Shown here: positions 17,450-25,639 of the stretch, piece by piece | Layout of the letters: each line of letters begins with the position of its first letter | How positions within the stretch are numbered: position 1 is the first letter of the stretch | Translations under genes and position numbers: made by a program | The notes under the pieces: model-generated | Database searches by the model: none | What the model was told of the DNA's origin: nothing | What the model saw: the letters and a program-made list of their open reading frames with translations, nothing else | Assembly: GCF_022200785.1 (NCBI RefSeq) | Contig: NZ_CP087585.1 | Coordinates: 1,178,001-1,242,000, forward strand | DNA from: Pedobacter mucosus | GTDB lineage: Bacteria > Bacteroidota > Bacteroidia > Sphingobacteriales > Sphingobacteriaceae | DNA: 64,000 bases | Reading direction: 5' to 3'

Positions 17450-19312
17450 TTAGCGAATTATAAGTACTGGAATTTTTATTTTGTGTCTAACAGAATCGAC
17501 CGTTGTACCAAAAATTAAATCTTTTAGTCCTTTATGTCCGTGGGCACCCATAACCAATAATTCAAAATTATTTTTATTGCTTATATCTGCAATAGCCTTT
17601 GCTGTACTTCCAAAGCCAATAAAGGCAGTAGAATCATAGCCTAAATCCGCTAAATTTAATCTGTATTTTTCCAGGTTTTCGGCGTCGCTTTGCGTCTCAT
17701 GATCCATCACAATATCGCCGTGATATCTTGCTGCCGCGGTTTCAACCACATGAATTAAATAATAATGTGCATTTTTTCCCCCTTGAATTAATGCATGCCT
17801 AATGGTATTTCTATCGTTTAATGAAAAATCTACTGCAATGCCAATTTTCTGATAACTTATTCTTTCAATTACACCAATATCAAGTGCATCTCCATGAGGA
17901 ACCATTTGTCGCTCCTTATCTCGTTTATTAATTATAGGATGAAAAAATACATAAAGTAGCAGCAATACAATTAATATGATTGCAGGAATCAGAATAACAT
18001 AAATCCACCAGTTATTGCTTCCTTTGGTCCAGCCACTTATTTCTTCAATTACGAGCTTAACATTTAATGTGATTATGGCAAGCGCACTTCCCCAAGCTAA
18101 TATTTTAACCCAAAGTTTAATGGCAAAATCCTTCATCAGTTTTTTGTCTGAAGTAAAATGAATAAGCGGTATAATTGCAAATCCTAGTTGTAAGCTTAAA
18201 ACCACCTGACTTAAAACGAGCAGACCACCTAAAGCATCATCGCCATAATGTAAAATGGTGAAAAATGCAGGGATTATAGCCAATAAACGAGTAATTAAAC
18301 GCCGTAACCAAGGTTGAATTCTTAAATTTATGTGCCCTTCCATAATAATTTGCCCTGCCAAAGTACCTGTTACCGTAGAGCTTTGTCCAGCTGCAATTAA
18401 AGCAATAGCGAATAACGTTGGGGCAACGTTTCCGAAAATATTTGAAAGTAATTTATGTGCATCCTGAATTTCTGCCACCTCATGCAAACCATTTTTATAA
18501 AAAGCTGCAGCTGCTAAAATTAGTATCGCTGCATTCACAAAAAAAGCAAGATTTAGGGCAACGGTTGTATCAATCAAATTAAATTTAAGGGCTTCTTTTA
18601 TACCCTTATTGGTGCGTTCAATCTTTCTGGTTTGAACAAGAGAGGAGTGGAGGTACAAATTATGGGGCATTACCGTGGCGCCAATTATGCCAATTGCAAT
18701 GTATAAAGCATCACCACCTAAAATAGAGGGTTCGAAACCTTTCGCAATTTCTTTTAAAGAGGGCTCAACAATAAACATCTCGACTAAAAACGAAAGTCCT
18801 ACAATAAAAACCATAGAAACAATAAAGCCTTCCATTGCCCTCATTCCTTTATTCAATAAAAAAAGCAAAAGAATTGTGTCGAAAATGGTTATGGAAATTC
18901 CCCAGATAAGTGGTAGGCCAAAAAGTAATTGTAAACCAATAGCCATACCAATAATTTCAGCTAAATCGCAGGCAATTATCGCTGTTTGCGCTAAACCGAA
19001 AAGCGGGATATTTGCCCACCGTGGGTACGCATGTTTAGATGCTTGCGCCAAATCTAAACCTCGAACAATGCCTAACCTTGCGCTTAATGATTGAAGTAAA
19101 AGTGCAATTAAGTTCGACATCAGCAAAACCCAGATTAATTGGTAGCCAAACTTGCTTCCGCCAGCTAAATCTGTAGCCCAATTACCTGGATCCATGTAGC
19201 CAACACTAATTAAATAAGCTGGACCAATAAAGGATAAGATTCTACGCCATCCTTTTCTTTTACTCGTATCTACACTTTGATGTACTTCACTTAGCGATTC
19301 AGTTTTTGCCAT
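17450..19312 (-). CDS. mntH: Nramp-family Mn2+/divalent metal transporter fused to a C-terminal universal stress protein domain
   Basis: 620 residues. An Nramp domain with about 11 membrane helices fills residues 20-450, with the metal-site motifs DPGN (Asp41 to Asn44) and VMPHNLYLHS in helix 6. The last ~145 residues are a cytoplasmic UspA domain with the ATP-binding pattern G-x2-G-x9-G-T starting at Gly589 (GAHGHKG ... FGTT). Nramp proteins import Mn2+ with protons; the Usp domain may couple import to ATP or stress state (inference). The gene overlaps mntR by 14 bases and is translated after it, so control by MntR is likely. Confidence 0.92.
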   Translation of the reverse strand: MAKTESLSEVHQSVDTSKRKGWRRILSFIGPAYLISVGYMDPGNWATDLAGGSKFGYQLIWVLLMSNLIALLLQSLSARLGIVRGLDLAQASKHAYPRWANIPLFGLAQTAIIACDLAEIIGMAIGLQLLFGLPLIWGISITIFDTILLLFLLNKGMRAMEGFIVSMVFIVGLSFLVEMFIVEPSLKEIAKGFEPSILGGDALYIAIGIIGATVMPHNLYLHSSLVQTRKIERTNKGIKEALKFNLIDTTVALNLAFFVNAAILILAAAAFYKNGLHEVAEIQDAHKLLSNIFGNVAPTLFAIALIAAGQSSTVTGTLAGQIIMEGHINLRIQPWLRRLITRLLAIIPAFFTILHYGDDALGGLLVLSQVVLSLQLGFAIIPLIHFTSDKKLMKDFAIKLWVKILAWGSALAIITLNVKLVIEEISGWTKGSNNWWIYVILIPAIILIVLLLLYVFFHPIINKRDKERQMVPHGDALDIGVIERISYQKIGIAVDFSLNDRNTIRHALIQGGKNAHYYLIHVVETAAARYHGDIVMDHETQSDAENLEKYRLNLADLGYDSTAFIGFGSTAKAIADISNKNNFELLVMGAHGHKGLKDLIFGTTVDSVRHKIKIPVLIIR

Positions 19313-19961
19313 TACTACTGATTAAAATATGTTTTGCAACTTCTCTACTAATATTAATTGTTTTTTTTTCTACTGAAATTTCAACTGAACCGTCGAAATC
19401 CGTAACATCGTTTACCTCGATTTGTTTGCCTAACGTTAGCCCCAATTTTTCTAAATGCTTTAAAAAAGCAGAACTGTGTTGACTTACTCCGGTAATTGTT
19501 CCAGAATCTCCAATTTTTAATTCAATAAGTTTTGTGAAATGAGTTTGTACAAACTTTCCATTTTTATCAGGAATAGGATCGCCATGAGGATCTGATTTTG
19601 GAAAACCTAAAAATTCATCTAATCTTTCAATTAGCGCAATTGATTTAATATGTTCTAATTCTTCTGCAACATCGTGCACTTCATCCCATTTGAAGTTCAA
19701 TTTATCTACTAAAAAAACTTCCCAAAGACGATGTTTTCTAACAATATCTATTGCGGCATTTTTTCCTTTTTCGGTTAAAGTTACCCCTTGATATTTTATG
19801 TAATCAACAAGTCCTTTGTCAGCCAATTTTTTTATCATGTCTGTAACTGATGCCGGCTTTGTTTGTATTTGCTCGGCTATAGCATTCGTTTGAACGCTAT
19901 TTGATTTCTCAGAGAGATGATAGATTATTTTAAGATAATTTTCCTCAGTAAAACTTTGCAT
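19299..19961 (-). CDS. mntR: DtxR/MntR-family metal-dependent transcriptional regulator
   Basis: 220 residues. An N-terminal winged helix (SVQTNAIAEQIQTKPASV, about residues 21-38) is followed by the DtxR dimerisation domain with metal-ligand His and Glu residues (HDVAEELEHI) and a C-terminal SH3-like FeoA domain (about 145-215). With bound Mn2+ such proteins repress Mn importer genes. It shares a transcript with mntH, and a DtxR-type palindrome lies 20 bases upstream, which suggests autorepression. Whether Mn2+ or Fe2+ is the true effector cannot be told from sequence. Confidence 0.9.
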   Translation of the reverse strand: MQSFTEENYLKIIYHLSEKSNSVQTNAIAEQIQTKPASVTDMIKKLADKGLVDYIKYQGVTLTEKGKNAAIDIVRKHRLWEVFLVDKLNFKWDEVHDVAEELEHIKSIALIERLDEFLGFPKSDPHGDPIPDKNGKFVQTHFTKLIELKIGDSGTITGVSQHSSAFLKHLEKLGLTLGKQIEVNDVTDFDGSVEISVEKKTINISREVAKHILISSNGKN

Positions 19962-19980
19962 TTTTATTGATCTAACTTAA

Positions 19981-20000
19981 TTTTTAGGTAAATCTAAAAA
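19981..20000 (-). promoter_or_regulatory. DtxR/MntR-type operator upstream of mntR-mntH
   Basis: The 20 bases TTTTTAGGTAAATCTAAAAA contain 7-bp perfect arms (TTTTTAG and CTAAAAA) around a 6-bp centre. The core TTTAGGTNANNCTAAA resembles known DtxR/IdeR/MntR boxes. It lies 20 bases from the mntR start, where it would block transcription of mntR-mntH. Confidence 0.65.
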
Positions 20001-20054
20001 TATTTATTAAAATATATATGATTAATTATGTAAAAATTTAAAATTTAATTTGGT

Positions 20055-20062
20055 TATGTTTG
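20055..20062 (+). promoter_or_regulatory. -7 promoter box of the Lrp-family gene (TATGTTTG)
   Basis: A full TAnnTTTG match that ends 25 bases before the ATG at 20088. No TTG at the -33 position was found, so the promoter may need an activator. Confidence 0.4.
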
Positions 20063-20087
20063 TATTCATAATACCTTTTAACTTAAT

Positions 20088-20558
20088 ATGGCTTCAGAAT
20101 TAGATAAAATTGATTTTAAAATTTTAAGAATTTTACAAGAAAACGGAAGAATCACTAATCTACTACTTTCACAAGAAATTGGTTTATCTCCAGCTCCAAC
20201 TTTGGAACGCGTTCGCAAATTGGAAATGGCTGGCTTTATTAAAAGTTATCACGCTTTGGTCGATGAAGAAAAATTAGGCTTAGGAATTAAAACCTTTATT
20301 CAAATACAGCTTGATTTTCATAAGAATAATACCATTCAAATCTTTTTAGATGAAGTAAATCAAATTAAAGAAATTACAGAATGTCATCATGTAACTGGTC
20401 AAGCTGATTTTCTTTTAAAAGTTTATGTAAAGGATATCAAGGCTTACGAAAGATTAATTATGGATAAGATTAGCAAAATCTCTGTTGTTAAAACTTTTCA
20501 AACGATGATGATCATGTCTACTACCAAAAAAGAGCCAATTGTTCCATTAGAATATTAA
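20088..20558 (+). CDS. Lrp/AsnC family transcriptional regulator
   Basis: 156 residues. The N-terminal helix-turn-helix (KIDFKILRILQENGRIT then LSQEIGLSPAPTLERVRKLE) and the C-terminal RAM/AsnC ligand domain (about residues 70-145, with ECHHVTGQADFLLKVYV) are in the usual order. Family members sense amino acids and bind as octamers. Its targets are unknown; it is divergent from mntR, but the operator found between them is of DtxR type. Confidence 0.92.
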   Translation: MASELDKIDFKILRILQENGRITNLLLSQEIGLSPAPTLERVRKLEMAGFIKSYHALVDEEKLGLGIKTFIQIQLDFHKNNTIQIFLDEVNQIKEITECHHVTGQADFLLKVYVKDIKAYERLIMDKISKISVVKTFQTMMIMSTTKKEPIVPLEY

Positions 20559-20681
20559 CTATTTAAGCCTTAAACCGGCTTTCTTCTCAATCATCAATTG
20601 GATTTCAATAGTAAAAGGTATTTAATTAGATGTAAAAAAATTATATTCTAAATGGCATCTTCTATAGATTAATAGATATTA

Positions 20682-21362
20682 CTACATTGGTAATTTCCAA
20701 TCGATCGGAGTGAGGTTATTTTGAATAAGCAACTGATTTGCTTTTGAAAAATGTTTAGAACCGAAAAAACCATGAAATGCAGAAAATGGTGAAGGGTGTG
20801 CAGCGGTTAATATATAATGTTTTTTTTCATCTATCAGTGTAGCCTTTTGTTGTGCATATTTTCCCCAGAGTAAGAAGACAATATGTTCTCTTTTTTTAGA
20901 AAGTGCCTTAATAATTTCATCAGTAAAAATTTCCCATCCTTTGTTTTGATGAGAGGCAGGTTCAGAGGCTCGAACTGTTAATGTTGCGTTCAATAGTAAA
21001 ACTCCTTGTTCTGCCCAATGAATTAAATTACCATGGCCTGGGGGGGAAAAGTCTTTAATGTCAGTTTCTAGTTCCTTGTAAATATTTTTTAATGAAGGAG
21101 GAACAGCTATTCCCCTCTGAACAGAAAAAGATAGGCCGTGGGCCTGACCAATACCGTGATAGGGATCTTGACCAAGTATTACTACTTTCACTTTATCAAA
21201 GGGCGTCGTATTAAGTGCATTAAAAATATCTCCTCCTTTTGGATAAACTATTTTGCCAGTTTGCTTTTCTTCTAACAAAAAAGACTTCAAGGTTTTCATG
21301 TAGTCCTTTTCGAATTCTTCATCTAGAACGGCTAACCAGCCCGGTTCAATTGCTGCAGACAT
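20682..21362 (-). CDS. ung: Uracil-DNA glycosylase
   Basis: 226 residues. Family 1 motifs are complete: GQDPYHG with catalytic Asp66, the uracil-pocket region GLSFSV, LLLNATLTV, and the DNA-intercalation loop HPSPFS near residue 192. The enzyme removes uracil from DNA to start base-excision repair. It converges with the Lrp-type gene and is followed upstream by a thioredoxin-like gene 41 bases away; a shared transcript is possible. Confidence 0.96.
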   Translation of the reverse strand: MSAAIEPGWLAVLDEEFEKDYMKTLKSFLLEEKQTGKIVYPKGGDIFNALNTTPFDKVKVVILGQDPYHGIGQAHGLSFSVQRGIAVPPSLKNIYKELETDIKDFSPPGHGNLIHWAEQGVLLLNATLTVRASEPASHQNKGWEIFTDEIIKALSKKREHIVFLLWGKYAQQKATLIDEKKHYILTAAHPSPFSAFHGFFGSKHFSKANQLLIQNNLTPIDWKLPM

Positions 21363-21403
21363 ATAATAAAATATTTATAGGGTAATTTTTTGGAATGAAT
21401 TGT

Positions 21404-21925
21404 TTAAAGATTCTTCTTTTTAAAAATTGCTAAAAGATCGCCCTCCAAGGTAGTTTTAGGTCCTTCAGTAATTCGACCCAGTTCTAATCCTTTCTTATCG
21501 TACACAATAAAAGTTGGCACTCTTGTAATATCTAATCCGTCAATTGCACCATTTTCAGCTTTTTTGTTTCCATCAACAGCAATGATATTAACATTCTTTT
21601 CATTGAAATGTAAAGCATCCAAAATTTTGAAAAAATTAGGAACATTAACTTTACTATCTCCACACCAAGTGCCAAATACAATTTTTATCTTTTCTTTTTT
21701 GATTAACTTTTTCAGTTCAATCATGGTAGCCGCATCTGGATTATAGGCTGCATAAAGTGGATCATACATTTCCTTAAATTCAGGAAAACTGGTAATACCA
21801 TCGCGAGTACATGTGTTAATTAAGATATCTTTGTTATGTACTTGATCGTGAATTTTTTTGTTAACTTCTTGTGCAGATACGTTCATTGCTAAAACTATTA
21901 AAGTAATTGAGAATAGTATTTTCAT
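21404..21925 (-). CDS. Exported thioredoxin-fold protein with a monothiol site
   Basis: 173 residues. A signal peptide (residues 1-18, ending VSAQ) and a thioredoxin fold with VFGTWCGDSK are visible. The usual CxxC is reduced to Cys88-Gly-Asp-Ser91, so only one active-site thiol remains. The cis-proline motif VPTFIVYD is intact. An additional Cys39 near the N-terminus might be the resolving partner. It may act as an isomerase-like or peroxiredoxin-type periplasmic protein; this is inference. Confidence 0.75.
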   Translation of the reverse strand: MKILFSITLIVLAMNVSAQEVNKKIHDQVHNKDILINTCTRDGITSFPEFKEMYDPLYAAYNPDAATMIELKKLIKKEKIKIVFGTWCGDSKVNVPNFFKILDALHFNEKNVNIIAVDGNKKAENGAIDGLDITRVPTFIVYDKKGLELGRITEGPKTTLEGDLLAIFKKKNL

Positions 21926-22039
21926 AATTATAATTGGGTTTTTCCAGCTTTTAAATTTTTAATGAAATTATTGTTTTAAAATCTAATTTCTGCCATTTAA
22001 ACACGATATTTGCAAAAAAAAATAATTAGAATAAAATTT

Positions 22040-22579
22040 ATGCCAAATATTATTAGGTTAATTGTAGGTTTTGCTTTACTAGGTGGCGCAGTTGCTTTAT
22101 TTATTTTCGGTTTCTGGCCTTGGGGCATTGTTGCCATACTATTAGGACTAATTGTGTTGGTTACTTATTTCTTCAATGAGAACATGCTTTTGGCTCAATG
22201 GTTTCTTCGAAAAGACAACATGCCTAAGGCTAAAATGTTTTTAAACCGAATTACTGATTATGAAAGTCAATTAATTAAAGTTCAACATGGTTATTATAAT
22301 TTATTAATCGGTTTAATAGAAAGTAGAACAGCACCATTACAGAGTGAAAAGTATTTTAAAAAATCGCTTGCTTTAGGAATGCAAATGGATCATAACATCG
22401 CATTAGCGAAATTAAGTTTAGCCGGCATCGCTATGGCTAAAAGAAATAAGCGTGAAGCAACAATGTATCTTGCGGAAGCTAAAAAAGCTGATAAAGGTAA
22501 ATTGCTTGCCGATCAGATTAAGCAAATGAAAGATCAGATGGGAAATATGGATAAGCAACAACAAGTTCGTTATAGATAA
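22040..22579 (+). CDS. Membrane protein of unknown function with a helical, TPR-like cytoplasmic tail
   Basis: 179 residues. Two adjacent membrane helices (about residues 5-48) are followed by a helical domain with paired helices similar to tetratricopeptide repeats (AQWFLRKDNMPKAKMFLNRI, then ALAKLSLAGIAMAKRNKREAT) and a Gln-rich tail. No known function is recognised. ATG 22040 is preferred; a TTG at 22010 is the tail of a GATATTTG promoter-like box. A clear terminator follows at 22602-22634. Confidence 0.6.
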   Translation: MPNIIRLIVGFALLGGAVALFIFGFWPWGIVAILLGLIVLVTYFFNENMLLAQWFLRKDNMPKAKMFLNRITDYESQLIKVQHGYYNLLIGLIESRTAPLQSEKYFKKSLALGMQMDHNIALAKLSLAGIAMAKRNKREATMYLAEAKKADKGKLLADQIKQMKDQMGNMDKQQQVRYR

Positions 22580-22601
22580 AGCTTAAGGATTTTAATTCTT
22601 T

Positions 22602-22634
22602 AAAAGCCATTTCATAATTGAAGTGGCTTTTTTT
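22602..22634 (+). terminator. Rho-independent terminator after the 22040-22579 gene
   Basis: A 13-bp stem (AAAAGCCA paired with TGGCTTTT, extended inward with one wobble pair) is followed by a run of seven T. Confidence 0.85.
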
Positions 22635-22721
22635 ATGGTTAAGATTTTATCACTTTGGGATCTAATTAAACCTTATATTTTAGTAATGCATTAAGTTTAT
22701 AAACCTGATCGAGCGGCTATA

Positions 22722-22748
22722 CTTTTTGAGATTTTTCATATCAAAAAG
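22722..22748. repeat. Inverted repeat upstream of the pyridoxamine oxidase-like gene
   Basis: CTTTTTGA (22722-22729) and TCAAAAAG (22741-22748) are perfect complements around an 11-base loop. It lies 109 bases before the start of the stress-protein gene. It could be an operator or an RNA hairpin. Confidence 0.35.
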
Positions 22749-22856
22749 ATAGTAGCGAGTGCAGGGACAAACGCTGATTTTAGTAGAAACTTGCTTTTCA
22801 AAATATTAAAACCAATTTGCTTTTTTAATTGTAGTCTATAGAAAAATACTAAAACT

Positions 22857-23411
22857 ATGGCAACATCACAAGAAGGGAGTACTAACAATACTCAAGAGGA
22901 AAATAATATTAAAGATTTAGGTGGCAATGAAGCCATTTTGAAGCTTAAAGATTTAGCTGAGAAAGCGGAGAGTTGTTTTTTTTGCACCAGTATAAAAACT
23001 GGATTACCATTATCAGTTAGGCCAATGGCTATTCAGCAAGTTGATGATGAAGGAAATTTATGGTTTATGAGTTTAAAGGATAGCCATAAAAATGATGAGA
23101 TCGCTTCAGATCCGTTTACACATCTTTTATTCCAGGCGAGCGCACACTCTGGTTTCGTAAATATTTATGGTATCTCTGAAATTAGTAGAGATCAGAATAA
23201 AATTGACGAACTATGGACACCAATTATGAAAACTTGGTTTCAAGGTGGAAAAGAAGATCAAGATATTACTTTGATAAAAGTAATCCCTTCTGAAGGTTAT
23301 TACTGGGATACTAAAAATGGTACAGCCGTTGCATTTTTAAAAGTGGCCGCTTCGGTAGTAACAGGAAAAACAATGGACGACTCTGTTGAAGGAACGTTGG
23401 ACATCGATTAA
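22857..23411 (+). CDS. Pyridoxamine 5'-phosphate oxidase-like protein (general stress protein 26 family)
   Basis: 184 residues. The split-barrel flavin-binding core spans about residues 30-160 (CFFCTSIKTGLPLSVRPMAIQ, DEGNLWFMSLKDSHK and SGFVNIYGISEISRD as landmarks). The family binds FMN or F420, and some members are induced by general stress; the substrate is unknown. The N-terminus is polar and the C-terminus short. It stands between the inverted repeat at 22722-22748 and a small convergent gene. Confidence 0.82.
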   Translation: MATSQEGSTNNTQEENNIKDLGGNEAILKLKDLAEKAESCFFCTSIKTGLPLSVRPMAIQQVDDEGNLWFMSLKDSHKNDEIASDPFTHLLFQASAHSGFVNIYGISEISRDQNKIDELWTPIMKTWFQGGKEDQDITLIKVIPSEGYYWDTKNGTAVAFLKVAASVVTGKTMDDSVEGTLDID

Positions 23412-23428
23412 ATTAGATAACGATTTGA

Positions 23429-23641
23429 TTATTTATCACCTAAATAATCAAATCCTTCTAATTCGTCTCTTTGATTACGTTTAATTAACATATCATCATC
23501 TTCATTTTGAGTAGGAGAAAAAAACAAAGTTTCAGCTTGAATTCTTTTAATTAACTGGCGAACTAATGTTAAATCGAATGCATCTTTACTTAGTTTAATG
23601 CAATATTCTCTTTCGTTGATTTCTAAACTTGAAATATTCAT
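23429..23641 (-). CDS. Small conserved-looking protein of unknown function
   Basis: 70 residues, acidic and without membrane segments. The N-terminus reads MNISSLEINEREYCIKLSKD; the middle has a helix VRQLIKRIQAETLFF and the C-terminus is charged (NQRDELEGFDYLGD). Codon use and composition resemble the neighbours. It sits after the lysS terminator on the same strand, so it probably has its own promoter. I cannot assign a family. Confidence 0.55.
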   Translation of the reverse strand: MNISSLEINEREYCIKLSKDAFDLTLVRQLIKRIQAETLFFSPTQNEDDDMLIKRNQRDELEGFDYLGDK

Positions 23642-23675
23642 AAGGCAAACATTATTTTGATTGCTGTAAATATAA

Positions 23676-23710
23676 AAAAGGCTTGCTATATAATTGTTAG
23701 CAAGCCTTTT
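23676..23710 (-). terminator. Terminator downstream of lysS
   Basis: AAAAGGCTTGCT (23676-23687) and AGCAAGCCTTTT (23699-23710) pair perfectly over 12 bp. On the minus strand the stem ends in a T run, placed 62 bases after the lysS stop. It may work in both directions. Confidence 0.85.
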
Positions 23711-23771
23711 AAGTTTATGTTATGTTTGTGTTAACACTAAATGTATAATCTTTTCAATAATTAGAATGATA

Positions 23772-25481
23772 TTATTTCTGCGAAATAAATAAGCCATCAT
23801 CAGTTTTTGAAACTTTTAAAATTCCTTTGGCAGTTAATGCTTTCAGTGTTATATCCCACTTTTTATTACTCCAATCAACTAGCTTTTCTTTTATCGCTGT
23901 TAAAAGATATTGTTCTCCATCAGAAACAAGCGAGTATAATTCAGTTTCTTCAGGTGTCAATTCAATTTTCTTTTTCTCAGGGCGCATTTGCGGGAAAAAT
24001 AATACCTCTTGTATAGTACTTTGATTAGTCATAAGCATAACAATCCTGTCAATACCAAAACCTAAACCTGAAGTTGGAGGCATTCCATATTCTAAAGCAC
24101 GAACGAAATCATCATCCATAGCCATTGCTTCAGCATCGCCACGAGCGGATAATTTCAATTGATCTTCAAAACGTTCTTTTTGATCTATTGGATCGTTTAA
24201 TTCAGAATAAGCGTTACCAATTTCCTTACCATTCACAAAAATTTCAAAACGCTCTACCAAACCATCTTTAGTGCGATGTTTTTTTGCAAGTGGCGTCATT
24301 TCTATTGGGTAATCTGTAATGAAAGTTGGTTGAATTAAATTAGCTTCAACCTTGTCACTAAAAATTTCATCTACTAATTTACCACGACCCATAGTAGAAT
24401 CAATTTCAATCCCGAGTTCTTTACAAGTTTGTGCAAGTTGATCTTCAGTCATTGCCGAAACATCAATTCCGGTATATTTCTGAATGGATTCATACATGGT
24501 CAGTTTCTCGTATGGTCCTTCAAAATTAATTTCATGCTCACCAACCTTAACTACCGAAGTACCATTTGTTGCGATTGCTACCTTCTCTAAACATTCTTCA
24601 ACCATAGCCATCATCCAGATATAATCTTTGTAAGCCACATAGATTTCCATTGAAGTATATTCAGGGTTATGGGTGCGGTCCATGCCTTCATTACGAAACA
24701 TTTTTCCAAATTCATAAACACCGTCGAAACCTGCAATAATTAATCTTTTTAGGTACAATTCATTTGCAATACGCAAATAAAGCGGCATATCTAAAGTGTT
24801 GTGATGCGTCGCAAACGGACGAGCTGCTGCTCCACCATGAATGGGCTGAAGAATTGGTGTTTCAACTTCCATCCAACCTTGCTCATCAAAATAATTGCGC
24901 ATGGAATTAATTACCTTGCTGCGTTTGATAAAAATTTGTTTAAAATCAGGATTTACTGTTAAATCAACATAGCGCATTCTGTAACGCAGCTCAGGGTTTG
25001 TAAAGCCATCGTAAACATTACCTTCATCATCGCGTTTTACAACAGGTAAGGGGCGTAAAGATTTCGCTAAAACTTTAAATTCTGTTACGTGTACAGATAT
25101 CTCACCAGTTTGTGTAGTAAAAACATAGCCTTTAACTCCTATAAAATCACCAATATCTAATAATTTTTTAAATACAGTATTGTACAAGGTTTTATCTTCA
25201 CCCGGACAAAGCTCATCACGCTTTAAGTAGATTTGAATTCTTCCTGTAGAATCTTGTAATTCAGTAAAAGAAGCAGCGCCCATAATATTACGGCTCATAA
25301 TTCTTCCAGCTAAAATTACAGTTTTATATGCGGTTTTATCAATATCGTAGTTTGCTAATATATCTGCTGCGTAAGCATTTACCTCAAAAGATTCAGCAGG
25401 ATATGGCTCTATACCTAACTCACGCAATTGTTTTAGCGACTCACGTCGCAATATTTCTTGTTCTGATAATCCTATACTCAT
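23772..25481 (-). CDS. lysS: Lysyl-tRNA synthetase (class II)
   Basis: 569 residues. An OB-fold anticodon-binding domain (about residues 55-155) is followed by the class II catalytic core with motif 2 (FRNEGMDRTHNPEYTSMEIY) and motif 3 (GLGFGIDRIVMLMT). The last ~70 residues are an additional winged-helix-like extension seen in Bacteroidetes homologues. It charges tRNA-Lys. ATG 25481 is chosen; a TTG at 25499 belongs to the TACTTTTG promoter box. Confidence 0.96.
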   Translation of the reverse strand: MSIGLSEQEILRRESLKQLRELGIEPYPAESFEVNAYAADILANYDIDKTAYKTVILAGRIMSRNIMGAASFTELQDSTGRIQIYLKRDELCPGEDKTLYNTVFKKLLDIGDFIGVKGYVFTTQTGEISVHVTEFKVLAKSLRPLPVVKRDDEGNVYDGFTNPELRYRMRYVDLTVNPDFKQIFIKRSKVINSMRNYFDEQGWMEVETPILQPIHGGAAARPFATHHNTLDMPLYLRIANELYLKRLIIAGFDGVYEFGKMFRNEGMDRTHNPEYTSMEIYVAYKDYIWMMAMVEECLEKVAIATNGTSVVKVGEHEINFEGPYEKLTMYESIQKYTGIDVSAMTEDQLAQTCKELGIEIDSTMGRGKLVDEIFSDKVEANLIQPTFITDYPIEMTPLAKKHRTKDGLVERFEIFVNGKEIGNAYSELNDPIDQKERFEDQLKLSARGDAEAMAMDDDFVRALEYGMPPTSGLGFGIDRIVMLMTNQSTIQEVLFFPQMRPEKKKIELTPEETELYSLVSDGEQYLLTAIKEKLVDWSNKKWDITLKALTAKGILKVSKTDDGLFISQK

Positions 25482-25496
25482 GTCAGGTATTTTTTG

Positions 25497-25504
25497 CAAA
25501 AGTA
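25497..25504 (-). promoter_or_regulatory. -7 promoter box of lysS (TACTTTTG)
   Basis: Minus-strand TACTTTTG ends 15 bases before the ATG at 25481, so the leader is about ten bases. No matching -33 TTG was found. Confidence 0.5.
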
Positions 25505-25639
25505 ATAATTTTGCAGGGGTTATGGTAATAAACTAATTTGATATTTACGCCTCTTTATTGAAGGAAGAAAAACAGATCTATAAATACAGTGTATTTTGTA
25601 TTTATCCTGTTATTTTATTGATAGAAAAAATAATTATTA

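Noticed and set aside
18731..18742. GGGTTCGAAACC as a tRNA T-loop
   Set aside because: It lies inside mntH coding sequence and no cloverleaf can be formed around it.
20565..20583. AAGCC/GGCTT hairpin after the Lrp-type gene as a terminator
   Set aside because: Only five pairs and a short T run; left out of the features.
25581..25606. ATAAATAC/GTATTTAT inverted repeat as a terminator
   Set aside because: The stem is all A and T and has no T run on the relevant strand; too weak to call.
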